Source: Microbotryum silenes-acaulis (Eukaryota; Basidiomycota; Microbotryomycetes; Microbotryales; Microbotryaceae). Taken from it: a stretch of 64,000 bases of DNA. The position numbers and the translations under genes were made by a program. Below are positions 44,191-54,330 of this stretch, one piece after another (position 1 is the first letter of the stretch; each line of letters starts with the position of its first letter). The notes under the pieces were generated by a model. The model worked only from the letters and a program-made list of their open reading frames with translations, made no database searches and was not told the origin of the DNA. The stretch covers positions 1,116,001-1,180,000 of the forward strand of contig QPFY01000007.1 in the NCBI GenBank assembly GCA_003665825.1, given 5' to 3'.

Positions 44191-46191
44191 ATGTCCGACC
44201 AGGCACCGCCTGATCCGGGCCGCGGCCCTCCGGAGCCGGCAGCGACGGGACAACCACGTGGTGACGCGGGGGCGGAAGCCGATGCCGCCGAGGGACCAGC
44301 GAACCCCGGCCTAGCGCTGTACCAGGAAAAGCGTGATGAAGAAAAGAAGAGGAAAGAGGATGTCGCGAGAATCCTGAAGATGATCAGTGTCGAAGATGGC
44401 ACACGCCAGGGCACCCGCATCCTTGTGCTCAAAGACGCACTCGGCTTCGGCAAGGACCGGGCCACCTCCCTGCGCTTCAGCGCACTCAATGCAACGAAAC
44501 CAATTACCGACACGTCTGGTGCCGTTCTGGAAGTCACGTTCGAACACACCGGCGTGGCCACCGAACGCGAGAAGTCCGAGTTGTACTCGAAGGTGCTCCG
44601 TACCCTGTCGCCCGACACGTCGTTGTGTTTTAACCTGCCCGCAGGAGTTGTCCTCCCGCCCGAGCTCCAGAAATACGCTCCAATCATCCATGGAGTCGCA
44701 CCGGAATCGATCATCCAAAGCGGTAACACCCGGTTCAAGTTCGTGGTGCGCTGCGCTAGCGCAGCGGCGCTGGACCAAGTCCACGACGCGGCGACCAAGA
44801 TCGAGTGGAAACGCTCCTTTGCCCAAGTCCGCAAGCGCTTGGCGTTCGTCAAAAACGTCGTCGAACTGCGTTTCATTATCAGTCCTGAGGCCGAATACAC
44901 GAACGACGACCTCTGGAACAAACTGCAAGGCGTCGTCGCCAAGCTTACCGGGGACGGCCACAAGTGCGACTTGCTCCAACTCCAGCAGCCTCTAACGGTC
45001 GTTCAAGGCTCGTACCTCGTCGCTCGAGGAAACTACGCGGCCATCGTCCAGTTCGACGACGACGACCTGTTCAAGAACAACGGTGCTCAACTTAGGCAGG
45101 TTCTACCGACGAGGATCGACCTTCGGGGACGACTCGCAACACTCACGCCCCTTCGCCACGACTACGAGGCCGAAGCCTCGTGCCGCCGATGCGGCTTTGT
45201 AGGCCACTCCGACAACTGCGTTCAAAAGCCGGTCCAGCGTCAGCAGGCCTCCCAGAAAAACAACAACAACCAAAGGCCCCAGGCCGAGCCCCAAAGCAAC
45301 ATCGAGCAAACCTCGACCCCCCAAAAACAACGCAGAGGTGATGTAGCCTCTCCCTCTCCCCCAATGTCTCCTGTCGCGTCCAAGCGTTCAAAGAAGAACG
45401 CATCTCCCACAAGGGACACTAACAACTCACCACGAGTCTACCCTACTCGTTCACAAAGCTCTACACCCACAGCATCCGCCCCTCGCGGTTTCATCGTCGC
45501 CGCAAACCCATTCGCAAGTCTGGCCGGCGACGTAGCCGAGGAGGCGCAGGAGGAGCCCGCTCAGGCCCTCGAGGACGACGAGGACGCGATGAGCGTAGTC
45601 GAGGCACAGCTGGAACAACAGCAGGAGGTGCCGCCGCTGGAGCCTTCGGATCTGTCGGATCTGCAGGACCGCGGAGCGGAGGGGAACCAGGGGGAACACA
45701 CGGAGACGAGTGACGCGGAAGAAGGGGAATCGCAGTCGGCCGAGACGGGGTCTGTGCCTGAGATTGTTTCGACGACTCCTGAGCATACCCCTGAGCTGAC
45801 GCGCTCCCGATCGGCCAGTCACCATCAGCTTGATATGGACGGCCTTCCCGACGACTGGATGAATCGTGTGTCGGATCGCGAGCGCAAACAGGATGCTGGT
45901 CTATACGATGAGATCACCGAGTTGGACCGCACCCCGTCTGTGACCGGTTGGATGCCTTCGCCGTCTCCAGGTCCAGTGTTTGATCCCGAGCCCGAGCCCA
46001 AGCCCAAGCAGGAGGTGGACGATGGAAGTTCCCAGGGTCTTCGCCGGTCCGAGCGTATCCAGCGTCTCACCAGCGTCGCGCGCACATCGGACTGGAACGA
46101 ATCGACTGCTGCGGACCCGCTCCCCTCACCCACATTCGGACCTATGTTGTCCATCAAGGGAGCTGCTGCTGCAACGAAGGCGCGATCGTAA
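44191..46191 (+). CDS. LINE copy 2 ORF1 protein (666 aa)
   Basis: The protein is identical to that of copy 1, including the CX2CX4HX3C knuckle and the TAATG overlap with ORF2. Confidence 0.9.
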   Translation: MSDQAPPDPGRGPPEPAATGQPRGDAGAEADAAEGPANPGLALYQEKRDEEKKRKEDVARILKMISVEDGTRQGTRILVLKDALGFGKDRATSLRFSALNATKPITDTSGAVLEVTFEHTGVATEREKSELYSKVLRTLSPDTSLCFNLPAGVVLPPELQKYAPIIHGVAPESIIQSGNTRFKFVVRCASAAALDQVHDAATKIEWKRSFAQVRKRLAFVKNVVELRFIISPEAEYTNDDLWNKLQGVVAKLTGDGHKCDLLQLQQPLTVVQGSYLVARGNYAAIVQFDDDDLFKNNGAQLRQVLPTRIDLRGRLATLTPLRHDYEAEASCRRCGFVGHSDNCVQKPVQRQQASQKNNNNQRPQAEPQSNIEQTSTPQKQRRGDVASPSPPMSPVASKRSKKNASPTRDTNNSPRVYPTRSQSSTPTASAPRGFIVAANPFASLAGDVAEEAQEEPAQALEDDEDAMSVVEAQLEQQQEVPPLEPSDLSDLQDRGAEGNQGEHTETSDAEEGESQSAETGSVPEIVSTTPEHTPELTRSRSASHHQLDMDGLPDDWMNRVSDRERKQDAGLYDEITELDRTPSVTGWMPSPSPGPVFDPEPEPKPKQEVDDGSSQGLRRSERIQRLTSVARTSDWNESTAADPLPSPTFGPMLSIKGAAAATKARS

Positions 46192-49100
46192 TGATTGACT
46201 TCATCATCATGACCTGGAACGTCAACAGGGGCTTCAATACCCCTGAACGACGTCGTCTGCTTCTTTCGTATTTCACTTCGCTCACACCTCCCCCTTCTGC
46301 TATCCTTCTCCAGGAACACAATGTTCCTAAATCACGACAATCTCACATACGCCACGAGTACGCCCAGTCCCACCAGGGCGAGGCCTACTTTTCTCAACAC
46401 TGCCTCACTTTGATTCCAAGCTCTTCTCCTCTTCTCGGTGGTCATCGTCGCACGCGTCAGTCTCTTGGCGGGCGCTTACTCGTGACCACCTTCGATGTGC
46501 GGGGTTCGACGGACGTCGTCGAACTCAACAATATCTACGCTCCGGTTCAACCCGCCGAGCGCCTCCTCTTCTTCACCTCCCTTCACTTTCGGGCGACCGT
46601 CTCCTCTCACATTCGGTTCATCGCGGGCGATCTCAACGACTGCCCTATCCCCGCGGTGGATCGAGCGCAACAGGTGGACCGCCCGAACACCCACCACTGG
46701 CCCGCGCTTATGTCGCGGCTCGACGGGGCGTACACGGATGCCATTCGGCTCATGCACCCACTGTCGCCGGCGACCACGCGCCCGCATCTCAGCAAGGACG
46801 GCCGGCTCATTTCGCGCGCGCGCATCGACTTTGTTCTGGTGCAGCGGCGACACGAGCGACGGATCGTTTCTGCTTCCACTCTGTACAATATCTCTCGATC
46901 CATGTCGGATCATCGACCGGTTACGGTCACATTTAGGCTGCGCGCAAGTGGTGCCGAGGTCGAAGAGGAGCTCTGCCTTCCCCAGGCGGCTCATTTTCTG
47001 ACCCGCATCAACTCGTCAACCTTCAAACACGCCGAGTTTAAGGAGTTCGTCACTCCTCTCCTTGAGCAGGCACCGTCTGGGGATCCGGTCGCCGACCTTC
47101 AGCGCGTACTCTCGGAGTCTCGGGTCCAAGCTCTCGAGCTGTCTCGGCGTCTGTTTCGGGAGCGCAACGCCCTCGAGATGATGCTGGTATCTCGACTGCA
47201 GGACATTGAGTCTCGTCGGGTGCTGAGTCCCTTTGACATCATCGACTGGACGAACACCCACGACGCTCTCACCAAACTTGTGAACGAGCGAGCAAGGCAG
47301 TCCCGGATCAGGGCGCACGTTCCCGAGATTGCATCCGAGGAACGTCTCAGTCGTCCGGTACATGCCAAACTGGCTGCTCGGTCCCGGGATGTGAAGTTTC
47401 AGAGTATCCGGCTCGCTGATGGCGAGCTCACCACTGACATTGAGCGCGCGCTCGAGCACACCCATTCTCATTTCCAGCAGCACTACCTTGTCGAAGCGAA
47501 GGATCCGGAACAGGTCGTGACGATGCGGGATGAGCTCTTGGGACCCATCAGATCAGCAAGACCTTGTGACGACCCGCTTTCCGACGCTCGCTTCCTTCGG
47601 CGCTTCTCGAATTCGCACGTCGACATTCTTGCCGAGCCCATCAGCGAGGCCGAGGTGCTCGCAGCGATTCGAACCACGCACGAAGGTCGATCTCCGGGTC
47701 CTTCAGGGGTCCCCTATGAGATGTATCGAGCCTGCCCCTTGCTTTGGGCCCCTCTCTTGACTCGAGCCTACAACGAGCTGATTACTCGAGGCTCCCTTAC
47801 TCCACAACAGAGCCAGGCGAATGTGCGCCTCTTGTTCAAACACAACAAACCTGGTGCAGCGCGGTGCGACCTCAAATCGTATCGTCCGATCACCTTGCGG
47901 GAATGCGACTACAAGATCTTCACCAAGGTCTACGTGGCTCGTCTGAACCGGATCCTCCCCGATGTTCTTCCGGCCGGACAGCATGGGTTCGTCAAAGGGC
48001 GAAGACCAGCGGACGCGGCTTTGCATCTGAGGCTCCTGATCGATGAGATTAGGGGTCGTGGGGCAGAGTTCCCGACAGCAGCGCTCCTCTCCCTGGATCA
48101 GAGCTCGGCTTACGACATGGTCGAGCACGACTGGGTCTTTGCGGTGTTTGAGGCTCTCGGCGCGCCGGAATCTTTCCAGCGCGTCTTGCGGATGCTCTAC
48201 AACGGCGAGACGTCCACAGCGCGGTACATTGTCAACGGTTTCCTTACCGAGACGGTGCGACTCCTGTGCGGTCTTGGCCAGGGCGATCCTCTCTCTTCTT
48301 CTGTCTGGGATGTGGTATTCCAACCCTTCCTTGATTCTCTCAGTCGACGCAACATTGCGCTGACTATCACTCTTCCGGAGCTGGCTCCTCGTCCACAGAC
48401 TCGATGCATCACCAATTTGGCGTTCGCGGATGACGCCGTCGTCGCTGTCGCTGGACCGGAAGCTATTGCTTCGCTCGAGGCGTTAGCTCGGGATTGGCGA
48501 CTCGCGACGAACGGCCGTCTAAACACCGACAAAACCGTGGTGATGCCATTGGGCGCGACGTTGTGGGATCGCGCGGACTTGTCCAAACTGTCGTTCGTGG
48601 CACCGGACGAGTCTCTTCCCTGGATCGGTCTCCAGTTTGCGCCTGACGGCAACAACAGGCTGGGATTCCATGATCTTGAGCGAAGGGTCGATCGAGTGAT
48701 TCTCTCGGTGCGCGACCGATGGATGACGCATCATACCCGGGCTTTCTATCTCAACCGCTACGGCATCTCCAAGGTGCTGCACTCTCTCTCCGCCGACGTA
48801 CCGCCATCCGACGTGATCAAGGCGATCGAGCGCAAGCTTGCCGACTTTGTGAAGGGAGGACCGCGGCGCAGTGACTACAAGCAATCGGTCGTCTTCACGA
48901 CACGGGCGCGAGGTGGTCTCAGCGTCGTGAGCATCCAAGATGTGGTGGATTCAGTCTCGGTACGGATTTGGGACGTGCTGGCCGGCGGGTCAACTGCGAT
49001 TTGGAGCGATCTGGCTCGGAGTTCCATCCGGCGAGCGCTTCCGACCTTTGACTTTGCTACGGATCTGTGGACGTGGAGGAACGCCGACGCACCCCGGGAG

Positions 49101-50231
49101 CTACATCCCCGCTGGCGAGCGGTGCTCTCGGTCGCTGAACGCTACCCTGCCGTCGTCGATCCTGCCAAACTTTCGGTCTCCAATTTTCTTTCTCTTTCTC
49201 CCCTCCAACCTGGTCTGCATGACTCGCGGGCGTTCTCGGAGCAGGATAAGCGTTTGGCGAAGCTTTTCAGTTTCGAACGCACCATCGCTGACATCTATGC
49301 GCGAGCCCAATACCCCGCAGCTCCAACGGTGCCCTGGACCCCTGAGAAGCATCCCCAAGGCGACGGCTCGGAGCTGTCCAACCTTTGGCAATGGAAGCGC
49401 GATCAAGTCCAGGCGTGGATCCAGGTCGCAGGCGATCGCCTCATCCCGCCGCTTCCGCCTCCTGTTCCCGTCCTCGCACGTCGACCACCCGTCATTCGTG
49501 TTGTTGGAGCACCTGGAGTCCGGCCCGGCGGTCCCCTCGAGCACATCTTGCCCAGAGCGACTCCGGTCGGCGTGCCTGATCAAAAACTTCCCCTCCCCTC
49601 CGGCCCCTTGTGTGCTGATCAGTGGAGAATGTTGAACTTGGACAGACCTTACACCATTGCGCGACTTCGACGCGTCATCAACCATCGACGTTTCGACCAC
49701 ACACAACGCCCTGGATCACTCGTCACACCCAAAGAAAGGCGACTCTTCTGGGTGTGGTTCCACACCGGGCCCGCCACGGCCCGCGAGCGCGAGGTGCACT
49801 TCAAGCTGGCGTACCACTTCACGCCAACGCGGAAGCGCCAGTTTGTGCAGCGGCATGGCGACTCAGCCTGCTGCCTCGTGCAGGCATGCAGCCTGGCAGG
49901 GGTGGAGGATGACTTTACTCACTTTTGGCATGATTGCCCTGACTCTTCTCAGTTTTGGCAAGCAGCTAGGTCCATTCTCTGCGACGCGCTGGGGGTCGTG
50001 TCGATCCTCGACCTCGACTACACGGCACTTCAGATCGAGCACGGCCTCCCTCGACTGCGCGCTCGCCTTCCGACGTCGAAAAAGCGCCCAATCCGCGCCT
50101 TCATTGCGCTGGCGCTCGACACTCTCAGCAACCGACGCTGGGATCTCCATCGCCACGCCAAAGCGATGTCGAGCATGGACAAGGAGATGGCGGGACTGAA
50201 GGAGAGGTTGGAGCTCAGATTGGCACGATGA
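46191..50231 (+). CDS. LINE copy 2 ORF2: APE endonuclease and reverse transcriptase (1346 aa)
   Basis: The protein is identical to copy 1 ORF2. Endonuclease and FADD reverse transcriptase motifs are intact, so this copy is potentially active. Confidence 0.95.
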   Translation: MIDFIIMTWNVNRGFNTPERRRLLLSYFTSLTPPPSAILLQEHNVPKSRQSHIRHEYAQSHQGEAYFSQHCLTLIPSSSPLLGGHRRTRQSLGGRLLVTTFDVRGSTDVVELNNIYAPVQPAERLLFFTSLHFRATVSSHIRFIAGDLNDCPIPAVDRAQQVDRPNTHHWPALMSRLDGAYTDAIRLMHPLSPATTRPHLSKDGRLISRARIDFVLVQRRHERRIVSASTLYNISRSMSDHRPVTVTFRLRASGAEVEEELCLPQAAHFLTRINSSTFKHAEFKEFVTPLLEQAPSGDPVADLQRVLSESRVQALELSRRLFRERNALEMMLVSRLQDIESRRVLSPFDIIDWTNTHDALTKLVNERARQSRIRAHVPEIASEERLSRPVHAKLAARSRDVKFQSIRLADGELTTDIERALEHTHSHFQQHYLVEAKDPEQVVTMRDELLGPIRSARPCDDPLSDARFLRRFSNSHVDILAEPISEAEVLAAIRTTHEGRSPGPSGVPYEMYRACPLLWAPLLTRAYNELITRGSLTPQQSQANVRLLFKHNKPGAARCDLKSYRPITLRECDYKIFTKVYVARLNRILPDVLPAGQHGFVKGRRPADAALHLRLLIDEIRGRGAEFPTAALLSLDQSSAYDMVEHDWVFAVFEALGAPESFQRVLRMLYNGETSTARYIVNGFLTETVRLLCGLGQGDPLSSSVWDVVFQPFLDSLSRRNIALTITLPELAPRPQTRCITNLAFADDAVVAVAGPEAIASLEALARDWRLATNGRLNTDKTVVMPLGATLWDRADLSKLSFVAPDESLPWIGLQFAPDGNNRLGFHDLERRVDRVILSVRDRWMTHHTRAFYLNRYGISKVLHSLSADVPPSDVIKAIERKLADFVKGGPRRSDYKQSVVFTTRARGGLSVVSIQDVVDSVSVRIWDVLAGGSTAIWSDLARSSIRRALPTFDFATDLWTWRNADAPRELHPRWRAVLSVAERYPAVVDPAKLSVSNFLSLSPLQPGLHDSRAFSEQDKRLAKLFSFERTIADIYARAQYPAAPTVPWTPEKHPQGDGSELSNLWQWKRDQVQAWIQVAGDRLIPPLPPPVPVLARRPPVIRVVGAPGVRPGGPLEHILPRATPVGVPDQKLPLPSGPLCADQWRMLNLDRPYTIARLRRVINHRRFDHTQRPGSLVTPKERRLFWVWFHTGPATAREREVHFKLAYHFTPTRKRQFVQRHGDSACCLVQACSLAGVEDDFTHFWHDCPDSSQFWQAARSILCDALGVVSILDLDYTALQIEHGLPRLRARLPTSKKRPIRAFIALALDTLSNRRWDLHRHAKAMSSMDKEMAGLKERLELRLAR

Positions 50232-51616
50232 AGTAGACGGCGCTCCTCCCTACCAGCCAAGAACCACAAACCAAAAACCAAATAAAAATCACAAGTCCCC
50301 TTTCCCTCTTTCTCAATCTCCAAAATGTCTCCCAAACACGCCAGAATACTGAACCTGTTTTCTCTCGCTCTTTTTGCCATTCCTCCTCATAGGCTTCCGT
50401 ACTCCCCAGGAGCCTCGGGTTCTTTGCGCCGGCGGGCATTGTCGCCCTTGGTTCGAGCTTCTGCCACATCACGATGACACACAGCGAAAGCGGATCCCCT
50501 TGGCCCTCTCCTGGACTACGCCGTGAGTTTTCCACTCCTCTCAAGGGCCGGGTCTGTCTTCTCTTTCGGTCGAGCGACTCCGTGATCTCCTGTTCAAGGC
50601 CGGCACAAACTGCCTGCGTGGCTCGCCTCTCCTTGCTTTGCTGCTCGCTCGGAGTCGCGGCCGCGCGGCGGGTGACTCGGGTACCGAACCGCCATACACA
50701 TCCACACTCGAGCGAGGTCCCACACAATGACATCACCGTCGTGGGCCTCATGCTCCTTCTTTCCCCAGTATCTGCGGTGATTGGGAACCACCTGCACGTA
50801 CAACGGGACTCGAGTGTGCGTTCCGAGATTGGGAGTACGCCGCAGGGAAGCGAGGCCCCTGCGGAAGGTATACCCCGCCTCTGGTCTCCAGCCGCGCGCC
50901 GGTGTTGTCGGCCACCCGCCCGCGCTGCAGACCGAGGCGTGTCCAATGGACTGTCACATGCTCCGTGACTTTCCCCGGAAATCTCTGGATTGTGTGTTTT
51001 TGTGCGAAGTAGGCCTGTTTCGCAGTTGCAGTCATTGAAATGGGGGTGATCTGGGGTCGTGCGGTCGCGAGGGGGGGGCCGACTTTGGTAACCGAAAAGG
51101 GGTTTGGAATCCGCGGTGCAGATCCAGCGCAGTTGGGTACAAGGGGTAGGTGATTGCTGCGGTCGCAGGGGGTTACATCCCCCCTTTGGACCACGTGAAT
51201 CATTCGGATTGAGCGGGATGTTTGTGCCATCGGAGGCCTTGTTCGACGCGTGTCAAAGAATTAAGGGGCTTCAAGGAGTAGGGCGGTCTCAGGGTGGGTC
51301 TGAAGTCAAAAGATCGAAGAAGGTTCAACTGTACAACTATAATCGGATTCGCCTGTACAACACATGTACCACCACCAACAATTCCTCCATCGTTTCCCGA
51401 TTCCTTGTGTATTATCTTCAATCTTCCTTTCATTCGTCTCTGGGAGGGAGCAACCGTGGGTGGGGGGACTTGAACTCGGATGTATCGGGTTGGTCTGTTC
51501 TGCTAGTTACAACGCATCGAGCGGCGGTTGTGGTCATCATCGTGCATACTGGGCAGCATCTCCTTTAGTTCCGTAGGGGGTTTTCTCGTCTTGCAAATTA
51601 GCGATGAGTTTCATAC
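50232..51616 (+). other. LINE copy 2 3' UTR
   Basis: Non-coding 3' region equivalent to 41109-42495, with single-base indels relative to copy 1. Confidence 0.6.
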
Positions 51617-51629
51617 AAAAAAAAAAAAA

Positions 51630-52237
51630 TGGAACAAAACCGTTCATTCAGCTGGGTTCCCTCATCCTCATCCTCATCCTCAGCCTTCGCTGGCCCTTAG
51701 ACCGCTCGGCCATATCTCCCCCAGATGTGTACAGTGTGTTTTCAGTTGCTCGTACGGATAGCAATCTTTTGGCAGTCGTGTTGGAACAAAACCGTTCATT
51801 CAGCTGGGTTCCCTCATCCTCATCCTCATCCTCATCCTTCGCTGGCCCTTAGACCGCTCGGCCATATCTCCCCCAGATGTGTACAGTGTGTTTTCAGTTG
51901 CTCGTACGGATAGCAATCTTTTGGCAGTCGTGTTGGAACAAAACCGTTCATTCAGCTGGGTTCCCTCATCCTCATCCTCATCCTCATCCTTCGCTGGCCC
52001 TTAGACCGCTCGGCCATATCTCCCCCAGATGTGTACAGTGTGTTTTCAGTTGCTCGTACGGATAGCAATCTTTTGGCAGTCGTGTTGGAACAAAACCGTT
52101 CATTCAGCTGGGTTCCCTCATCCTCATCCTCATCCTCATCCTTCGCTGGCCCTTAGACCGCTCGGCCATATCTCCCCCAGATGTGTACAGTGTGTTTTCA
52201 GTTGCTCGTACGGATAGCAATCTTTTGGCAGTCGTGT
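51630..52237. repeat. Minisatellite array C (short)
   Basis: Four units at 51725, 51877, 52029 and 52181, all spaced 152 bp with no 146-bp form. The first partial unit again has CCTCAGCC. The array ends at GTCGTGT before the truncated LINE copy 3. Confidence 0.95.
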
Positions 52238-52330
52238 AGTATCTTTCATCTTTCATCCCAATCGCACTACCCTACCTCTGCAAACGTCAATACATCGAAT
52301 ACATCAACTGCTACACCAGCTATCGACCCG

Positions 52331-54330
52331 ATGTCCGACCAGGCACCGCCTAATCCGGGCCGCGGCCCTCCGGAGCCGGCAGCGACGGGACAACCACGTG
52401 GTGACGCGGGGGCGGAGGCCGATGCCGCCGAGGGACCAGCGAACCCCGGCCTAGCGCTGTACCAGGAAAAGCGTGATGAAGAAAAGAAGAGGAAAGAGGA
52501 TGTCGCGAGAATCCTGAAGATGATCAGTGTCGAAGATGGCACACGCCAGGGCACCCGCATCCTTGTGCTCAAAGACGCACTCGGCTTCGGCAAGGACCGG
52601 GCCACCTCCCTGCGCTTCAGCGCACTCAATGCAACGAAACCAATTACCGACACGTCTGGTGCCGTTCTGGAAGTCACGTTCGAACACACCGGCGTGGCCA
52701 CCGAACGCGAGAAGTCCGAGTTGTACTCGAAGGTGCTCCGTACCCTGTCGCCCGACACGTCGTTGTGTTTTAACCTGCCCGCAGGAGTTGTCCTCCCGCC
52801 CGAGCTCCAGAAATACGCTCCAATCATCCATGGAGTCGCACCGGAATCGATCATCCAAAGCGGCAACACCCGGTTCAAGTTCGTGGTGCGCTGCGCTAGC
52901 GCAGCGGCGCTCGACCAAGTCCACGACGCGGCGACCAAGATCGAGTGGAAACGCTCCTTTGCCCAAGTCCGCAAGCGCTTGGCGTTCGTCAAAAACGTCG
53001 TCGAACTGCGTTTCATATCAGTCCTGAGGCCGAATACACGAACGACGACCTCTGGAACAAACTGCAAGGCGTCGTCGCCAAGCTTACCGGGGACGGCCAC
53101 AAGTGCGACTTGCTCCAACTCCAGCAGCCTCTAACGGTCGTTCAAGGCTCGTACCTCGTCGCTCGAGGAAACTACGCGGCCATCGTCCAGTTCGACGACG
53201 ACGACCTGTTCAAGAACAACGGTGCTCAACTTAGGCAGGTTCTACCGACGAGGATCGACCTTCGGGGACGACTCGCAACACTCACGCCCCTTCGCCACGA
53301 CTACGAGGCCGAAGCCTCGTGCCGCCGATGCGGCTTTGTAGGCCACTCCGACAACTGCGTTCAAAAGCCGGTCCAGCGTCAGCAGGCCTCCCAGAAAAAC
53401 AACAACAACCAAAGGCCCCAGGCCGAGCCCCAAAGCAACATCGAGCAAACCTCGACCCCCCAAAAACAACGCAGAGGTGATGTAGCCTCTCCCTCTCCCC
53501 CAATGTCTCCTGTCGCGTCCAAGCGTTCAAAGAAGAACGCATCTCCCACAAGGGACACTAACAACTCACCACGAGTCTACCCTACTCGTTCACAAAGCTC
53601 TACACCCACAGCATCCGCCCCTCGCGGTTTCATCGTCGCCGCAAACCCATTCGCAAGTCTGGCCGGCGACGTAGCCGAGGAGGCGCAGGAGGAGCCCGCT
53701 CAGGCCCTCGAGGACGACGAGGACGCGATGAGCGTAGTCGAGGCACAGCTGGAACAACAGCAGGAGGTGCCGCCGCTGGAGCCTTCGGATCTGTCGGATC
53801 TGCAGGACCGCGGAGCGGAGGGGAACCAGGGGGAACACACGGAGACGAGTGACGCGGAAGAAGGGGAATCGCAGTCGGCCGAGACGGGGTCTGTGCCTGA
53901 GATTGTTTCGACGACTCCTGAGCATACCCCTGAGCTGACGCGCTCCCGATCGGCCAGTCACCATCAGCTTGATATGGACGGCCTTCCCGACGACTGGATG
54001 AATCGTGTGTCGGATCGCGAGCGCAAACAGGATGCTGGTCTATACGATGAGATCACCGAGTTGGACCGCACCCCGTCTGTGACCGGTTGGATGCCTTCGC
54101 CGTCTCCAGGTCCAGTGTTTGATCCCGAGCCCGAGCCCAAGCCCAAGCAGGAGGTGGACGATGGAAGTTCCCAGGGTCTTCGCCGGTCCGAGCGTATCCA
54201 GCGTCTCACCAGCGTCGCGCGCACATCGGACTGGAACGAATCGACTGCTGCGGACCCGCTCCCCTCACCCACATTCGGACCTATGTTGTCCATCAAGGGA
54301 GCTGCTGCTGCAACGAAGGCGCGATCGTAA
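52331..54330 (+). pseudogene. LINE copy 3 ORF1, frameshifted
   Basis: Relative to copy 1 this is one base short: CATTATCAG has become CATATCAG at about 53016. The first 228 or so residues stay in frame and then shift to a stop at 53132-53134. The remaining part is open in the original frame up to TAA at 54330. It also has substitutions such as Asp to Asn near residue 8. Confidence 0.85.

Larger units (their letters stand above)
43707..51629 (+). mobile_element. LINE copy 2, complete
   Basis: This has the same structure and junctions as copy 1: GTCGTGTT on the left, a 13-nt poly(A) at 51617-51629 and TGGAACAAAACC on the right. Both ORFs give the same proteins as copy 1. Differences are confined to the non-coding 3' part, for example one C fewer near 50253 and one G fewer near 51466. 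Copies 1 and 2 therefore separated very recently. Confidence 0.93.
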